DNA of 64,000 bases from Neoalteromonas facilis (lineage in GTDB: Bacteria > Pseudomonadota > Gammaproteobacteria > Enterobacterales > Alteromonadaceae), in contig NZ_PEAY01000004.1 of assembly GCF_002807665.1 (NCBI RefSeq), positions 348,604 to 412,603 on the forward strand. Direction: 5' to 3'. Below are positions 27,911 to 35,713 of this stretch, in pieces. A program made the position numbers and the translations under genes. The notes beneath the pieces are model-generated. The model worked only from the letters and a program-made list of their open reading frames with translations. It had not been told where the DNA came from and did not search any database. The first letter of the stretch is position 1, and every line of letters starts with the position of its first letter.

Positions 27911-29392
27911 ATGACAATATTCAGTAAACTCCGCTTATTCCTTTTTCTACTTTTCCCTTTGGTCGTCTTCGCAGAAGACTCTTCAACGGCGCATTACATT
28001 GTTACATTTTCTGATAAAGACCCCAGGATTGTTGAAGTCGAAGCTACGTTATCGCTCAAGGGTAACAAAATTAGAATGGCGTCTTGGGGGCACCCCGCAT
28101 TGCCGCATGGCTGGGGGACGTTTGTTGAAGATCTTGTGGTAAAGGATGATAAAAACAACACCTTGGAAGCGACCCCTAATACCAAAGACGGTTGGGGAGC
28201 CTGGGTTGTTAATGGAGAAGATGGCTTACCCTTAACGCTCACTTATAAAGTTTCACTGACTCAGGATGAATATGATTGGAACCCTGCAGGCGGCCAAGAC
28301 TCAAGACCCGCTGTTACTGAGAATGTCATTTTCTTGGTTACAAAGGCGTTATTTATATACTCACCCGGTTTAGAGCGGGCGACAGTAAAAATCGACGTGC
28401 CTGAGAAGTGGGATATTTCGGCTCCTTGGCAAAGTAAGCCAAACGCGCCACACACGTTTGAAGTCAATTCTTGGGCTGGTCTTGTCAACAACGCCCTTGT
28501 CGTTGGCGAACATTATGAGCGCATCGTACAAGACGGTGATATGGAAATAGTGATAGCCGTAGACAATGCACTTAAAGACCATGTCGATCTGTTTCAGGAT
28601 ATCTTCCAAAAACAATTGTCCAGTTTTCGTAAGGTGTTCGCAATCACGCCTAAAGTAAAGTACCTCGTTACCATAAGAGGGGCTGATGAAGACGATGGCG
28701 AGTCTTTTGCTAACAGTTTTAATCAAGTCATTATTGCTGACAATTTGGATAGACGAAAAATAGTGTGGGCCAACACCATGTCACATGAATTGTTCCACTA
28801 TTGGAATGGTGATCATGGAAAACATAGAACAGAGACGTTCTGGTTCTCTGAGGGGTTCACTGAATATTACTCCAGCCTAACTTTGTTTAGAACAGGCGTC
28901 ATAGATGAGAGTTTGTATTTTAAAAAATTGGAAAGGTACTTATCTCGCAACCACATTACTATGAACATGAATCCTGAAGGAGCATTAAGCCTTGTAGAGG
29001 CCGGACAAGAAAAGCACAAGAATTGGTTGCAAGTGTATGGGGGAGGAGCAACTCTTGCGCTCGTTTTGGATTTAAATATTCGACATGAAACGCAAGGTGA
29101 AAAAAGTCTTAATGATGTAATGCGATTACTCAACGAGCGTTTTGGACAAAAAGAGTTGAAGTTCGAAATTAGCGATATTGCCCAAATCATTTCTGAGGTA
29201 AGTGGTAAAGATTACCATTCATTCTTTCAAGATCACGTTTGGGGAACGGATAAAAAGTTGGATGTGGCGGGGGCCCTTTCGTTGGCTGGCCTAGAGTTGG
29301 CGCAGTTTACGGATGAATTTTATATAACTAAAACAACATCACCTAACAAAACTCAGGCAAACATTTATCAAGGCTGGATCGGTAAGCTTTAG
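27911..29392 (+). CDS. M61-like exported metallopeptidase
   Basis: 493 residues from the ATG at 27911, with AAAGG about nine bases upstream. A signal peptide (ending VVFAED) is followed by a beta-rich N-terminal domain and a zinc-peptidase core with His292-Glu293-x-x-His296 in SHELFHYWNGD and the third ligand Glu314 in FWFSEGFTEYY. The motif spacing (18 residues) and the HYWNG/WFSEG pattern fit the M61 glycyl-aminopeptidase group rather than M1. Usual M61 proteins have about 600 residues with a C-terminal PDZ domain; I see no PDZ here, so it is a short form. It should act in the periplasm or outside. It is monocistronic, with a strong hairpin after it. Confidence 0.78.
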   Translation: MTIFSKLRLFLFLLFPLVVFAEDSSTAHYIVTFSDKDPRIVEVEATLSLKGNKIRMASWGHPALPHGWGTFVEDLVVKDDKNNTLEATPNTKDGWGAWVVNGEDGLPLTLTYKVSLTQDEYDWNPAGGQDSRPAVTENVIFLVTKALFIYSPGLERATVKIDVPEKWDISAPWQSKPNAPHTFEVNSWAGLVNNALVVGEHYERIVQDGDMEIVIAVDNALKDHVDLFQDIFQKQLSSFRKVFAITPKVKYLVTIRGADEDDGESFANSFNQVIIADNLDRRKIVWANTMSHELFHYWNGDHGKHRTETFWFSEGFTEYYSSLTLFRTGVIDESLYFKKLERYLSRNHITMNMNPEGALSLVEAGQEKHKNWLQVYGGGATLALVLDLNIRHETQGEKSLNDVMRLLNERFGQKELKFEISDIAQIISEVSGKDYHSFFQDHVWGTDKKLDVAGALSLAGLELAQFTDEFYITKTTSPNKTQANIYQGWIGKL

Positions 29393-29397
29393 TTTGA

Positions 29398-29437
29398 AGC
29401 TCACGGGTTACATTCACTTGAATGTAACCCGTGAGCT
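29398..29437 (+). terminator. Long perfect inverted repeat after the peptidase gene
   Basis: AGCTCACGGGTTACATTCA and its exact reverse complement are separated by CT only, giving a 19-bp stem. It starts 6 bp after the stop codon. Five T occur about 8 nt beyond the stem, so it may act as a terminator or a 3' stabilising hairpin. Confidence 0.6.
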
Positions 29438-29534
29438 GCGTTTCATTTTTACGATGTTAGAACCGTAATTTAGGTATAACTTGCGGTTAATGGAGGGCCG
29501 ACGTTATTGTAATCTTTAGTATGGTTTTACTGAT

Positions 29535-29690
29535 TTATATAACGATTAATCTCGGATGCAAGTAACCATAGTCGGTCTTGCCCCCACAACGCCAATAGTT
29601 CGTTTCCTTGTCTATCCAGCGGCGCAAAGGGCTGGGATCCATGGTGGCGATGCCACCTTGCTCACGAAACTCTTGTTTTCCTTGAGTCAT
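29535..29690 (-). CDS. Small protein of 51 residues, unknown function
   Basis: ATG at 29690, TAA at 29535–29537, with a TAA just before the ATG in the same frame, so the start is fixed. The sequence is protein-like: FREQGGIATMDPSPLRRWI then YWRCGGKTDYGYLH. It has one Cys, several aromatic residues and no membrane segment. It lies 29 bp downstream of the cyclic-nucleotide-binding gene on the same strand, so cotranscription is likely. I believe similar short proteins exist in related bacteria but cannot name a family. No strong ribosome site is seen (AAAG before the start). Confidence 0.55.
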   Translation of the reverse strand: MTQGKQEFREQGGIATMDPSPLRRWIDKETNYWRCGGKTDYGYLHPRLIVI

Positions 29691-29719
29691 TTACTTTGCT
29701 GCTCATTTTCCATCTGTGG

Positions 29720-30250
29720 TCATGCTTCATTTGGGTCAGGTAACTGGCTACCTAATTCGGCTTCTAAATCCGCGATGCGAGAGAGCAATTCTTCCCTTTC
29801 GTCTTCTGCTGCAATGGATTCTGCGTTTTGTTTCGAAACACGCTCAACCAAGCCTGCAATGATCTTATCTTTTATTGCTTCCCGAATACTCACAGGTAGT
29901 CGCTTGAATGCTTCGTAATCGATTTTCATGACAACCATTTCTTCAACTGCGGAAACGCTCGCCGAGCGATGCTCGCGACAGATAAATCCGACTTCACCGA
30001 TAAACTGACCAGGGTGTAAATGACCAACTGTATGCTGACGGTGGCTTACCAGCGCTTTGCCTGCCAATATAATGTAAAACCATGGTTCTTGCGCACCCTC
30101 ACGAATAAAGGTTTCCCCGGCCTTTATGCCAGAAAAGACCGCTTTCATCTCAACCACTTGTTGACGGTCAGAGGCTTGCAAATCTTTAAACAAGGGAATG
30201 CGAGATAACACTTCCATGATTTTAAGTTTATTCAAGCGACAGCACTCCAT
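29720..30250 (-). CDS. Cyclic-nucleotide-binding domain protein
   Basis: 176 residues from 30250; an ATG at 30217 (MEVLSRIPLF) is an equally good start. One CNB domain spans about 12–130, with the phosphate-binding region GHLHPGQFIGEVGFICREHRSASVSA. The usual cAMP-contact pattern GE(x)xx…RSA is largely kept. There is no DNA-binding helix-turn-helix after it; the end is a helical, acidic coiled coil (ELLSRIADLEAELGSQ). It is therefore not a Crp regulator but a stand-alone sensor or adaptor. The 51-residue protein gene follows on the same strand. Confidence 0.82.
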   Translation of the reverse strand: MECCRLNKLKIMEVLSRIPLFKDLQASDRQQVVEMKAVFSGIKAGETFIREGAQEPWFYIILAGKALVSHRQHTVGHLHPGQFIGEVGFICREHRSASVSAVEEMVVMKIDYEAFKRLPVSIREAIKDKIIAGLVERVSKQNAESIAAEDEREELLSRIADLEAELGSQLPDPNEA

Positions 30251-30320
30251 TCACAGTTCATGACTTGTGGTTTTAATAGTAGTCTAAAACTGGCGTAATG
30301 TGCTTCCCTTCGAATGTTTG

Positions 30321-30773
30321 TCACTCAGGCTTTTTTTCTTTGTAGATATCGGGTTGCCATATTTGCATTAAAGTTTCCACACGCTCAATCGGCTTAAACC
30401 CGTATTGCTCATAGAGTGAATGTGCATCATAGGTTGCTAGCATCATGCGACGTAACCCTTTTACCTCTGGTTGCGATACGATCGTGTCGACTAACCATTT
30501 ACTCAGACCTTTACCGCGATAGTCAGGCAAAATGAATACATCGGCTAAATAAGCAAATGTGGCTTTATCGGTGATCAAGCGGGCGAAACCAATAAGCGTA
30601 TTGTCACTGGTTAGAACAGCAAAGCACCACGAGTTTTTAACGGCTTTTTCCAATAGTGCTCGTGGCATGCCTTCCGCCCAGTAGCTGTTCGATATGAATC
30701 GGTGGATCACATCCATATCAAATTTCGCCTGTTCGGTTGTGATGAAAAAACCGTCACGAGATGCATGTACCAT
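30321..30773 (-). CDS. GNAT family N-acetyltransferase
   Basis: 150 residues from the ATG at 30773, which has AAGG seven bases upstream; the frame opens ten codons earlier at a TTG. The GNAT core is clear: WCFAVLTSDNTLIGFARLITD, then motif A DVFILPDYRGKGLSKWLVDTIV with the acetyl-CoA-binding R-G-K-G, and ATYDAHSLYEQYGFKPI. It transfers an acetyl group from acetyl-CoA to an amine. The substrate cannot be told. It is one of four GNAT genes in this accessory stretch. Confidence 0.88.
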   Translation of the reverse strand: MVHASRDGFFITTEQAKFDMDVIHRFISNSYWAEGMPRALLEKAVKNSWCFAVLTSDNTLIGFARLITDKATFAYLADVFILPDYRGKGLSKWLVDTIVSQPEVKGLRRMMLATYDAHSLYEQYGFKPIERVETLMQIWQPDIYKEKKPE

Positions 30774-30862
30774 ATGAGTGCCTTGCCTATGTATGTTGCG
30801 CAAATAAAAATTGAAGTGCGTAGTTAAAAGTGAAGTATGTTACGACCCGCTAATCGTCAGCA

Positions 30863-31303
30863 CTAGTCTTTGATACTGGCCGTAGGCTCGAGTACCCAAC
30901 ATCGCTCATTATGGTTAAAGCCAATGTGCTTATAGTAGGTATTTGCAGCGGGCGCAGCGATTAAAATCAATTTGCACTTTGGCCCTAGCGCCTTCTTAGT
31001 TAACACTTGTAATTGTTTACCAATGCCTAAGGATTGATACTCTCTGTCAACCGCTAAGTCGGATAGGTAGCAGGCGTAGTGAAAATCCGTCACATTTCGT
31101 GCAATGCCAACGAGCTTTTCTCCATCCCACGCGCTTAGGGTTAGATTGCTATTGTTGATCATCCCCTCAATACAAGCGACATCGTCTACAGGACGACGCT
31201 CGGCCAAACCACTGCTATGTAAAACACACAAAAACTGTTCTGTGGTTATGGGCGCATTAACGCGATACTCAATGTGCTTTTCATCTGATTTGTTGACGGT
31301 CAT
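30863..31303 (-). CDS. GNAT family N-acetyltransferase
   Basis: 146 residues with AGGA five bases before the ATG. The GNAT motif A reads DLAVDREYQSLGIGKQLQVLTKKAL (Q-S-L-G-I-G in place of R-G-K-G), and AAPAANTYYKHIGFNHNER closes the domain. The N-terminal YRVNAPITTEQFLCVLHSSGL fits the small YitI/YesJ-like group. The target is unknown. It is transcribed in the same direction as its GNAT neighbour, with a gap of about 90 bp. Confidence 0.87.
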   Translation of the reverse strand: MTVNKSDEKHIEYRVNAPITTEQFLCVLHSSGLAERRPVDDVACIEGMINNSNLTLSAWDGEKLVGIARNVTDFHYACYLSDLAVDREYQSLGIGKQLQVLTKKALGPKCKLILIAAPAANTYYKHIGFNHNERCWVLEPTASIKD

Positions 31304-31362
31304 AAATCCTTTCCCTTGTTATTCTCGAGACTCCCAATCGCGATCTCTTGCAGCTTGTTCAG

Positions 31363-31806
31363 TTATTGAGACATACCCAGCACCACGATTTGTGCAATGT
31401 CTTTAATGCGGATGTGGGTTTGGTAAAAAAACTTGGCGTTAGATTGGCCTTCAGTTGACGCTTGTGTACGTACTTGTCGCGCAAGCCCTCGAACGGCAAT
31501 AGCCTTGCCAATAAAGAAATCTTCCGCTGGTTGTCCATAGGTGGATTCCAGTAGGGATACTACTGATGGGGGGATCGTGACGGTAATATTCTCTTGATCA
31601 CGGTAATCTAGCTTGGTGTTGAGGTAAACAAACTCGCCTTGTTTACCTGATGCTTTGATATCGAGCTGATATTCCGCTTCAGTTTGCTTAGTGTTTGGTG
31701 CCGCGTGGGTCGTCAGAAGTTCCATCGACGTTGTTTCTGTCCCTATGCGAGGTGTAGCTACACATCCAGTGAGTAGCAGCAATAAAAATGTAAAAACTAA
31801 TTTCAT
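31363..31806 (-). CDS. Predicted lipoprotein
   Basis: 147 residues. The signal peptide ends in a lipobox, LLLTGCVATP, so Cys15 should be lipidated and the protein held in the envelope. Aspartate is not at position +2, so sorting to the outer membrane is expected. The mature part is a small beta-rich domain (ELLTTHAAPNTKQTEAEYQLDIKASGKQGEFVYLNTKLDYRDQENITVTI). I do not recognise a family. It stands between a GNAT gene and a membrane protein gene with no clear operon. Confidence 0.7.
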   Translation of the reverse strand: MKLVFTFLLLLLTGCVATPRIGTETTSMELLTTHAAPNTKQTEAEYQLDIKASGKQGEFVYLNTKLDYRDQENITVTIPPSVVSLLESTYGQPAEDFFIGKAIAVRGLARQVRTQASTEGQSNAKFFYQTHIRIKDIAQIVVLGMSQ

Positions 31807-31900
31807 CGGGAATACAACAACGGGCGTTATCAGAAAAGTAGTACTAAGACGCTGAGCAGTATAGCGCCCCCCAATGGTTATGCAAAGACACCGAATACCC

Positions 31901-32443
31901 TCAGCCTAGTGATTCGTTGCCTTTGTATTTTCGCAGTAACATTAACGCGAAAAGCAGTTCACAACCTCCACCAATAAAGGCGCCGATAATAAAAGGTGCG
32001 TTCAACAATAGACTAGCAACTCCCGAAACGGTGAGGAGAGCCCCCAAAACCCAATACAGCTTTTCGCCATACAGGCTTTGGAAAACGATATATCGAATAC
32101 CAATGGTAATAAGCATAATAGGATAAAAATATTGATGCGCGATGTTGGCGAAATAAAAGGCTAATAAAAGGCCCGCGAATAATATGGCAAGGGTCTCTAT
32201 TGCTAAAAAGCGTAGTGGGTTATCACTTGCATGACGGCCTGAACGGCCAAGGATTTTGGCGAGGAGCACGGAAAGAGGAAAGATCAGCATGCCACCAAAG
32301 AAAAGTACAAGCATACTGGCGAAAGGGGCTTGTACCAGCCCTGTTATCGCAGCTATTGTCCAAACCATTCCTGATGCTAAAACACCCGTTGAACCGCCGG
32401 CGTAGGCTCTTTTCATATCGTCTTGAGCAGCAGTAAATTCCAT
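31901..32443 (-). CDS. DUF7010-like membrane protein
   Basis: 180 residues. The ATG has AAGGAT upstream. An N-terminal amphipathic stretch (QDDMKRAYAGGSTGVLASGMVWTIAAITGLV) leads into about six membrane helices. The pattern resembles DUF7010 proteins of unknown role. A basic tail (RKYKGNES) ends it. It lies between a lipoprotein and a GNAT gene, all leftward, with gaps near 50–90 bp. Confidence 0.6.
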   Translation of the reverse strand: MEFTAAQDDMKRAYAGGSTGVLASGMVWTIAAITGLVQAPFASMLVLFFGGMLIFPLSVLLAKILGRSGRHASDNPLRFLAIETLAILFAGLLLAFYFANIAHQYFYPIMLITIGIRYIVFQSLYGEKLYWVLGALLTVSGVASLLLNAPFIIGAFIGGGCELLFALMLLRKYKGNESLG

Positions 32444-32491
32444 CTAATATCCTTGTTTATGTGTTAAAACTTAAAGCATGTTTTCTTTTTG

Positions 32492-32998
32492 CTATTTAGC
32501 CTTGTTAACTAAAAATCGTTGCACGATAACGCCTTCGTCATCAATTTCAGAATCTAAAATACCACCACAAGCGATGATTGTGCGTGAGGAAGCGAGGTTC
32601 GATTTGTAACAGTGTATGTGTATTGGATCGACGCCCATAGTATGGAGTTTTTGAATGGATAGTTTCATCAGCAAAGCACCAAGATTTTTGCGACGATAGG
32701 ATGGGCGTATACTCAAACCAATATGACCCCCGCAATGTGCTATCGCGTCATTTAAGTAATGGCGAACATTGGTCACACCAATCAGCTCGTCATTGTCTAC
32801 CAACCACCATGTCGAGCTCGGAACATAGCCTGGCGGCAAGTTAACTCCATCAGCAAAATCAGCAATTCTCGCGAGCATTTGGGCAAAGTCAGAGTGATCA
32901 AAATCCATTGGGAAAGGGTATCGCTCTTCATCACCTAATTCTGCGATGTAGTCGATGTAACTTTGTTGGTAGTTCATTGAGGGGCGGATCAATTCCAT
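32492..32998 (-). CDS. GNAT family N-acetyltransferase (RimJ/RimL-like)
   Basis: 168 residues from the ATG at 32998, with GGAT upstream; a GTG at 33037 would add 13 residues. The fold is seen in MELIRPSMNYQQSYIDYIAEL, WWLVDNDELIGVTNVRHYLND, motif A HIGLSIRPSYRRKNLGALLMKLSI and IHCYKSNLASSRTIIACGGILD. This is the group with a long beta-strand insert that often modifies amino acids or small antibiotics. The actual target is unknown. Confidence 0.87.
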   Translation of the reverse strand: MELIRPSMNYQQSYIDYIAELGDEERYPFPMDFDHSDFAQMLARIADFADGVNLPPGYVPSSTWWLVDNDELIGVTNVRHYLNDAIAHCGGHIGLSIRPSYRRKNLGALLMKLSIQKLHTMGVDPIHIHCYKSNLASSRTIIACGGILDSEIDDEGVIVQRFLVNKAK

Positions 32999-33135
32999 TG
33001 TGATATCCGAATTAAAATATAACGTTTGTGTCGCCACGGGTGTGATCAGAGTGTATCGACAAAAAACGTTATCGACCAGTGCAAGCTCTCGTATGGCGCG
33101 AAGATGTAGATGGTGTACAAAAGAGCAGTGTACCG

Positions 33136-33846
33136 TTAGTAATTGTACTCTGCGGCTTTGCCTGGATTAAACTTGTAGCCGACACCCCACACTGTTTGCA
33201 CCAGATCGCCACAGTCACAAATCTTAGTCAATTTCGAGCGTAATCTATTGATTAGGCTGTTCACGGTGTGTTCGTATCCGGAGTAGTTATAACCCCAGAC
33301 GGAAGCCAGCAACTGTGGCCGTGAGAATACTTGATCCGGGTGACGAGCTAAAAAATACAGCAACTCGAATTCAGTTGCCGTTAACGATAATGAGTGACCA
33401 TTGTACTCAGCTCTATGGTAAGAATGATCGATGTAAAAACTGCCAATGCGCACAGCGTTTGCCGACTGAGTGTCGATAGCGCTTACAATGCGTGACCGTC
33501 GCAATTCAACACGAACTCTAGCTTGTAGTTGAACAGGGTTGGCTGGAAACTCAATGTAGTCTTGGGCGCCAAGTTCGAGGCTCAAAATACGTTCTGCTTC
33601 ACATCCTTGTTTTGATACAACAACAATAGAGGTCATAGGCAGCGCGCTCTGTAGTCTCTGTATCCATGATATCTGTTCTTGTAGCTTATCTTTTATAGCG
33701 ATAACAATAACGGGATACTGACGTTGACGACATCGAACTAACGCTGATTCAATACATAAACTCTTATCACACTCAGCACCAACGCGGTTCAGGCATGACA
33801 TTAAGCTGTTATTGTCTTGTTTATCGTTTTGAATGAGTAAAATCAT
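33136..33846 (-). CDS. OmpR-type regulator with degenerate receiver
   Basis: 236 residues. The receiver domain (1–120) keeps the fold (MILLIQNDKQDN…IVVVSKQG…LGAQDYIEFPANPVQL) but has lost key residues. The phospho-acceptor place in YPVIVIAIKD is Ala, and the conserved Lys before Pro is Phe in YIEFP. The C-terminal winged helix (about 140–232: LSLTATEFELLYFLARHPDQVFSRPQLLASVWGYN) is intact. It is therefore likely to bind DNA without phosphorylation. No kinase gene is adjacent. It lies downstream of two spondin-domain genes on the same strand, which it may control. Confidence 0.85.
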   Translation of the reverse strand: MILLIQNDKQDNNSLMSCLNRVGAECDKSLCIESALVRCRQRQYPVIVIAIKDKLQEQISWIQRLQSALPMTSIVVVSKQGCEAERILSLELGAQDYIEFPANPVQLQARVRVELRRSRIVSAIDTQSANAVRIGSFYIDHSYHRAEYNGHSLSLTATEFELLYFLARHPDQVFSRPQLLASVWGYNYSGYEHTVNSLINRLRSKLTKICDCGDLVQTVWGVGYKFNPGKAAEYNY

Positions 33847-33987
33847 ACCAAATTCCGGTCTGCCAGCGCTGCCCTCGTGAAAGAGTAGTGCTCACATAAC
33901 AGCTGCAATATCGACAATGGAATATACCATTACATTTATTAAGGTTATCCCACCAATTCGATATGACAGACCGGCAAGTGACGTTTT

Positions 33988-34698
33988 TTATTCCACTCGG
34001 GTGACAATAATTTTTAACCCTGGATTATTGAATCGATGGATAGCAGACAATACTGAATTCGGTAATGAGTCCTGACCCGTTACAACACCGGGGTGGATAC
34101 TTACGGCATTTGCATCATCTCTGTCAGCATTGAATCCTTCACCCCCATCACTTGGACCCGGAATAGTGCCGGCCATTTCGGTATTAGCTTCTGTTCCCGC
34201 ATCATAAATATTGGCGAATAAGGTAACAGATTGGTTGACTTCCATGCCCGATAAGGGATGCTGGGTTACACCCGCAAATGCATCATTAGTGTTTACAAGC
34301 ATAGTAGCAACAGTAAGAAAGAAAGCATCCCCATCTGTGATTGAAACAGTGACCGTCTCTGTTTCACCTGGTGGAAGTATATCTGCGCCTGACGCGGTTG
34401 CCAGAAATTCACTGTTAGCCAGAAACTCGGCATTGTCACCCTCTTCAGCAAGTAACTCAAAAGCCTCAGATACTGATTCTCCTATTTGCCACATAGATAT
34501 ATCTTCGTGCAAACCTACTGCTAGAGGTGATAGCGGCTGAGCCTGAGTGAGGTTGGTCACTGTGATATCGTAAGTAAGCGTTACGGGTGCTGGCTCAGGG
34601 ACCATGACAGTAGGTTCGTCATTGTCATCACTGCAGCCGCTTAAGCTTAAAAAGCCCAGCGCAAGCATTGCCAATGGCAACTTGTTTAATAAAGCCAT
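33988..34698 (-). CDS. Spondin-domain lipoprotein
   Basis: 236 residues. The signal peptide ends LSLSGCSDDND, a lipobox with Cys22 and acidic residues after it. A spondin_N-like domain follows: TYDITVTNLTQAQPLSPLAVGLHEDISMWQIGESVSEAFELLAEEGD, then TVATMLVNTNDAFAG, NIYDAGTEANTEMAGTIPG and a C-terminal SIHPGVV…IHRFNNPGLKIIVTRVE. It is the second of two tandem paralogues, 8 bp after the first. Bacterial spondin-domain proteins are surface or periplasmic, and their role is unknown. The acidic DDNDE linker and YDAGTEAN may bind calcium; this is inference. Confidence 0.82.
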   Translation of the reverse strand: MALLNKLPLAMLALGFLSLSGCSDDNDEPTVMVPEPAPVTLTYDITVTNLTQAQPLSPLAVGLHEDISMWQIGESVSEAFELLAEEGDNAEFLANSEFLATASGADILPPGETETVTVSITDGDAFFLTVATMLVNTNDAFAGVTQHPLSGMEVNQSVTLFANIYDAGTEANTEMAGTIPGPSDGGEGFNADRDDANAVSIHPGVVTGQDSLPNSVLSAIHRFNNPGLKIIVTRVE

Positions 34699-34706
34699 GA
34701 CGCCTC

Positions 34707-35420
34707 CTATTCTGAAACTGTAATCGTGATCTTAGCCACCGGATTCAACCAACGTTGTACGGTGTTAGATATGTCGCTAATACCGGCACTTTCATCATGA
34801 TCGCCCAAGTTTCCTGGGTGAATGTGTACGACTGTTGCGCCTATTTCTGTAGTAACGCCACTGCCGCCTGTTGCGATTAATGATTCAAGTGGCGGTGGAA
34901 CGGGCATGCCCGGCATGTTAGGTTGGTCACCACCACGTATTTCATCATTCGCTTCGGTGCCCGCATCGTATGCATTTAGGTAGACAGTGTAGGTGCCTGC
35001 TTCAGAAGGGATTGGCCAAGCATTCAAACCTATAAATCCGTCATTGGTAGGTAACATCATGCCGACGATAGATAAAGACGAGTTGCCTTCCTCTGTTGAT
35101 AAACTCGCCATTGTTTTTTGGGTAGGCCCAAGCAATCCGCCAGCGGGATTGTTCGCCATATCGGCATTGACTGTTGTCAGCACATTTTCAAGGCCAGAGA
35201 TATCCCCCGCTTCAGCCATGGCCTGAAGCTCGCTACTAGCCATTTCTCCGACAGAGAATAGCGATTGTTCGGCAGGGTGAGCGGCAACAAGAAGCGGCGT
35301 AAAGTAGATACCGCGCGTTAAATTTTGGATTTCAATATCGATTTCTGCTGCACTGCTAGTAGCTGCAAATGTGCTCAGTCCAGCCACAAGGCTGCATGGA
35401 ATTAGCCAATTATTTCTCAT
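34707..35420 (-). CDS. Spondin-domain exported protein
   Basis: 237 residues. The signal peptide ends TSSAAEI, without a lipobox. The domain is the same as in its neighbour: IDIEIQNLTRGIYFTPLLVAAHPAEQSLFSVGEMASSELQAMAEAGD, MMLPTNDGFIGLNAWPIP, LNAYDAGTEANDE and a final VVHIHPGNLGDHDES…RWLNPVAKITITVSE. Tandem duplication with divergence is evident; one copy is soluble, the other lipid-anchored. About 290 bp of gene-free, AT-rich DNA lies upstream and probably holds the promoter of the pair. Confidence 0.83.
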   Translation of the reverse strand: MRNNWLIPCSLVAGLSTFAATSSAAEIDIEIQNLTRGIYFTPLLVAAHPAEQSLFSVGEMASSELQAMAEAGDISGLENVLTTVNADMANNPAGGLLGPTQKTMASLSTEEGNSSLSIVGMMLPTNDGFIGLNAWPIPSEAGTYTVYLNAYDAGTEANDEIRGGDQPNMPGMPVPPPLESLIATGGSGVTTEIGATVVHIHPGNLGDHDESAGISDISNTVQRWLNPVAKITITVSE

Positions 35421-35713
35421 TATTTTTCCTTAGTTGTTGATGCGCTTGCATTGCCAGCTTTTGAACAAAGGGGGCATTGCACACTGGATTACGATGTTGG
35501 CTTGATAGTAAACGCGTTGGTTGATGTTTTGCGCTAGCCAGCAGATAGCGTGCGTTTTCAATCAAGTAAGGAGATAGTGGAAATAAAAAGTCGCAAAATT
35601 ATCACAAGAAAATCACAATTTAATCTTTATGCAGGAAAGACAAGGAAGCAACCTATCGTATTAGTCGTTGTTTTATATTTTTCCCCCTGTTGCTGTATTC
35701 ACTATCGCAGGCT

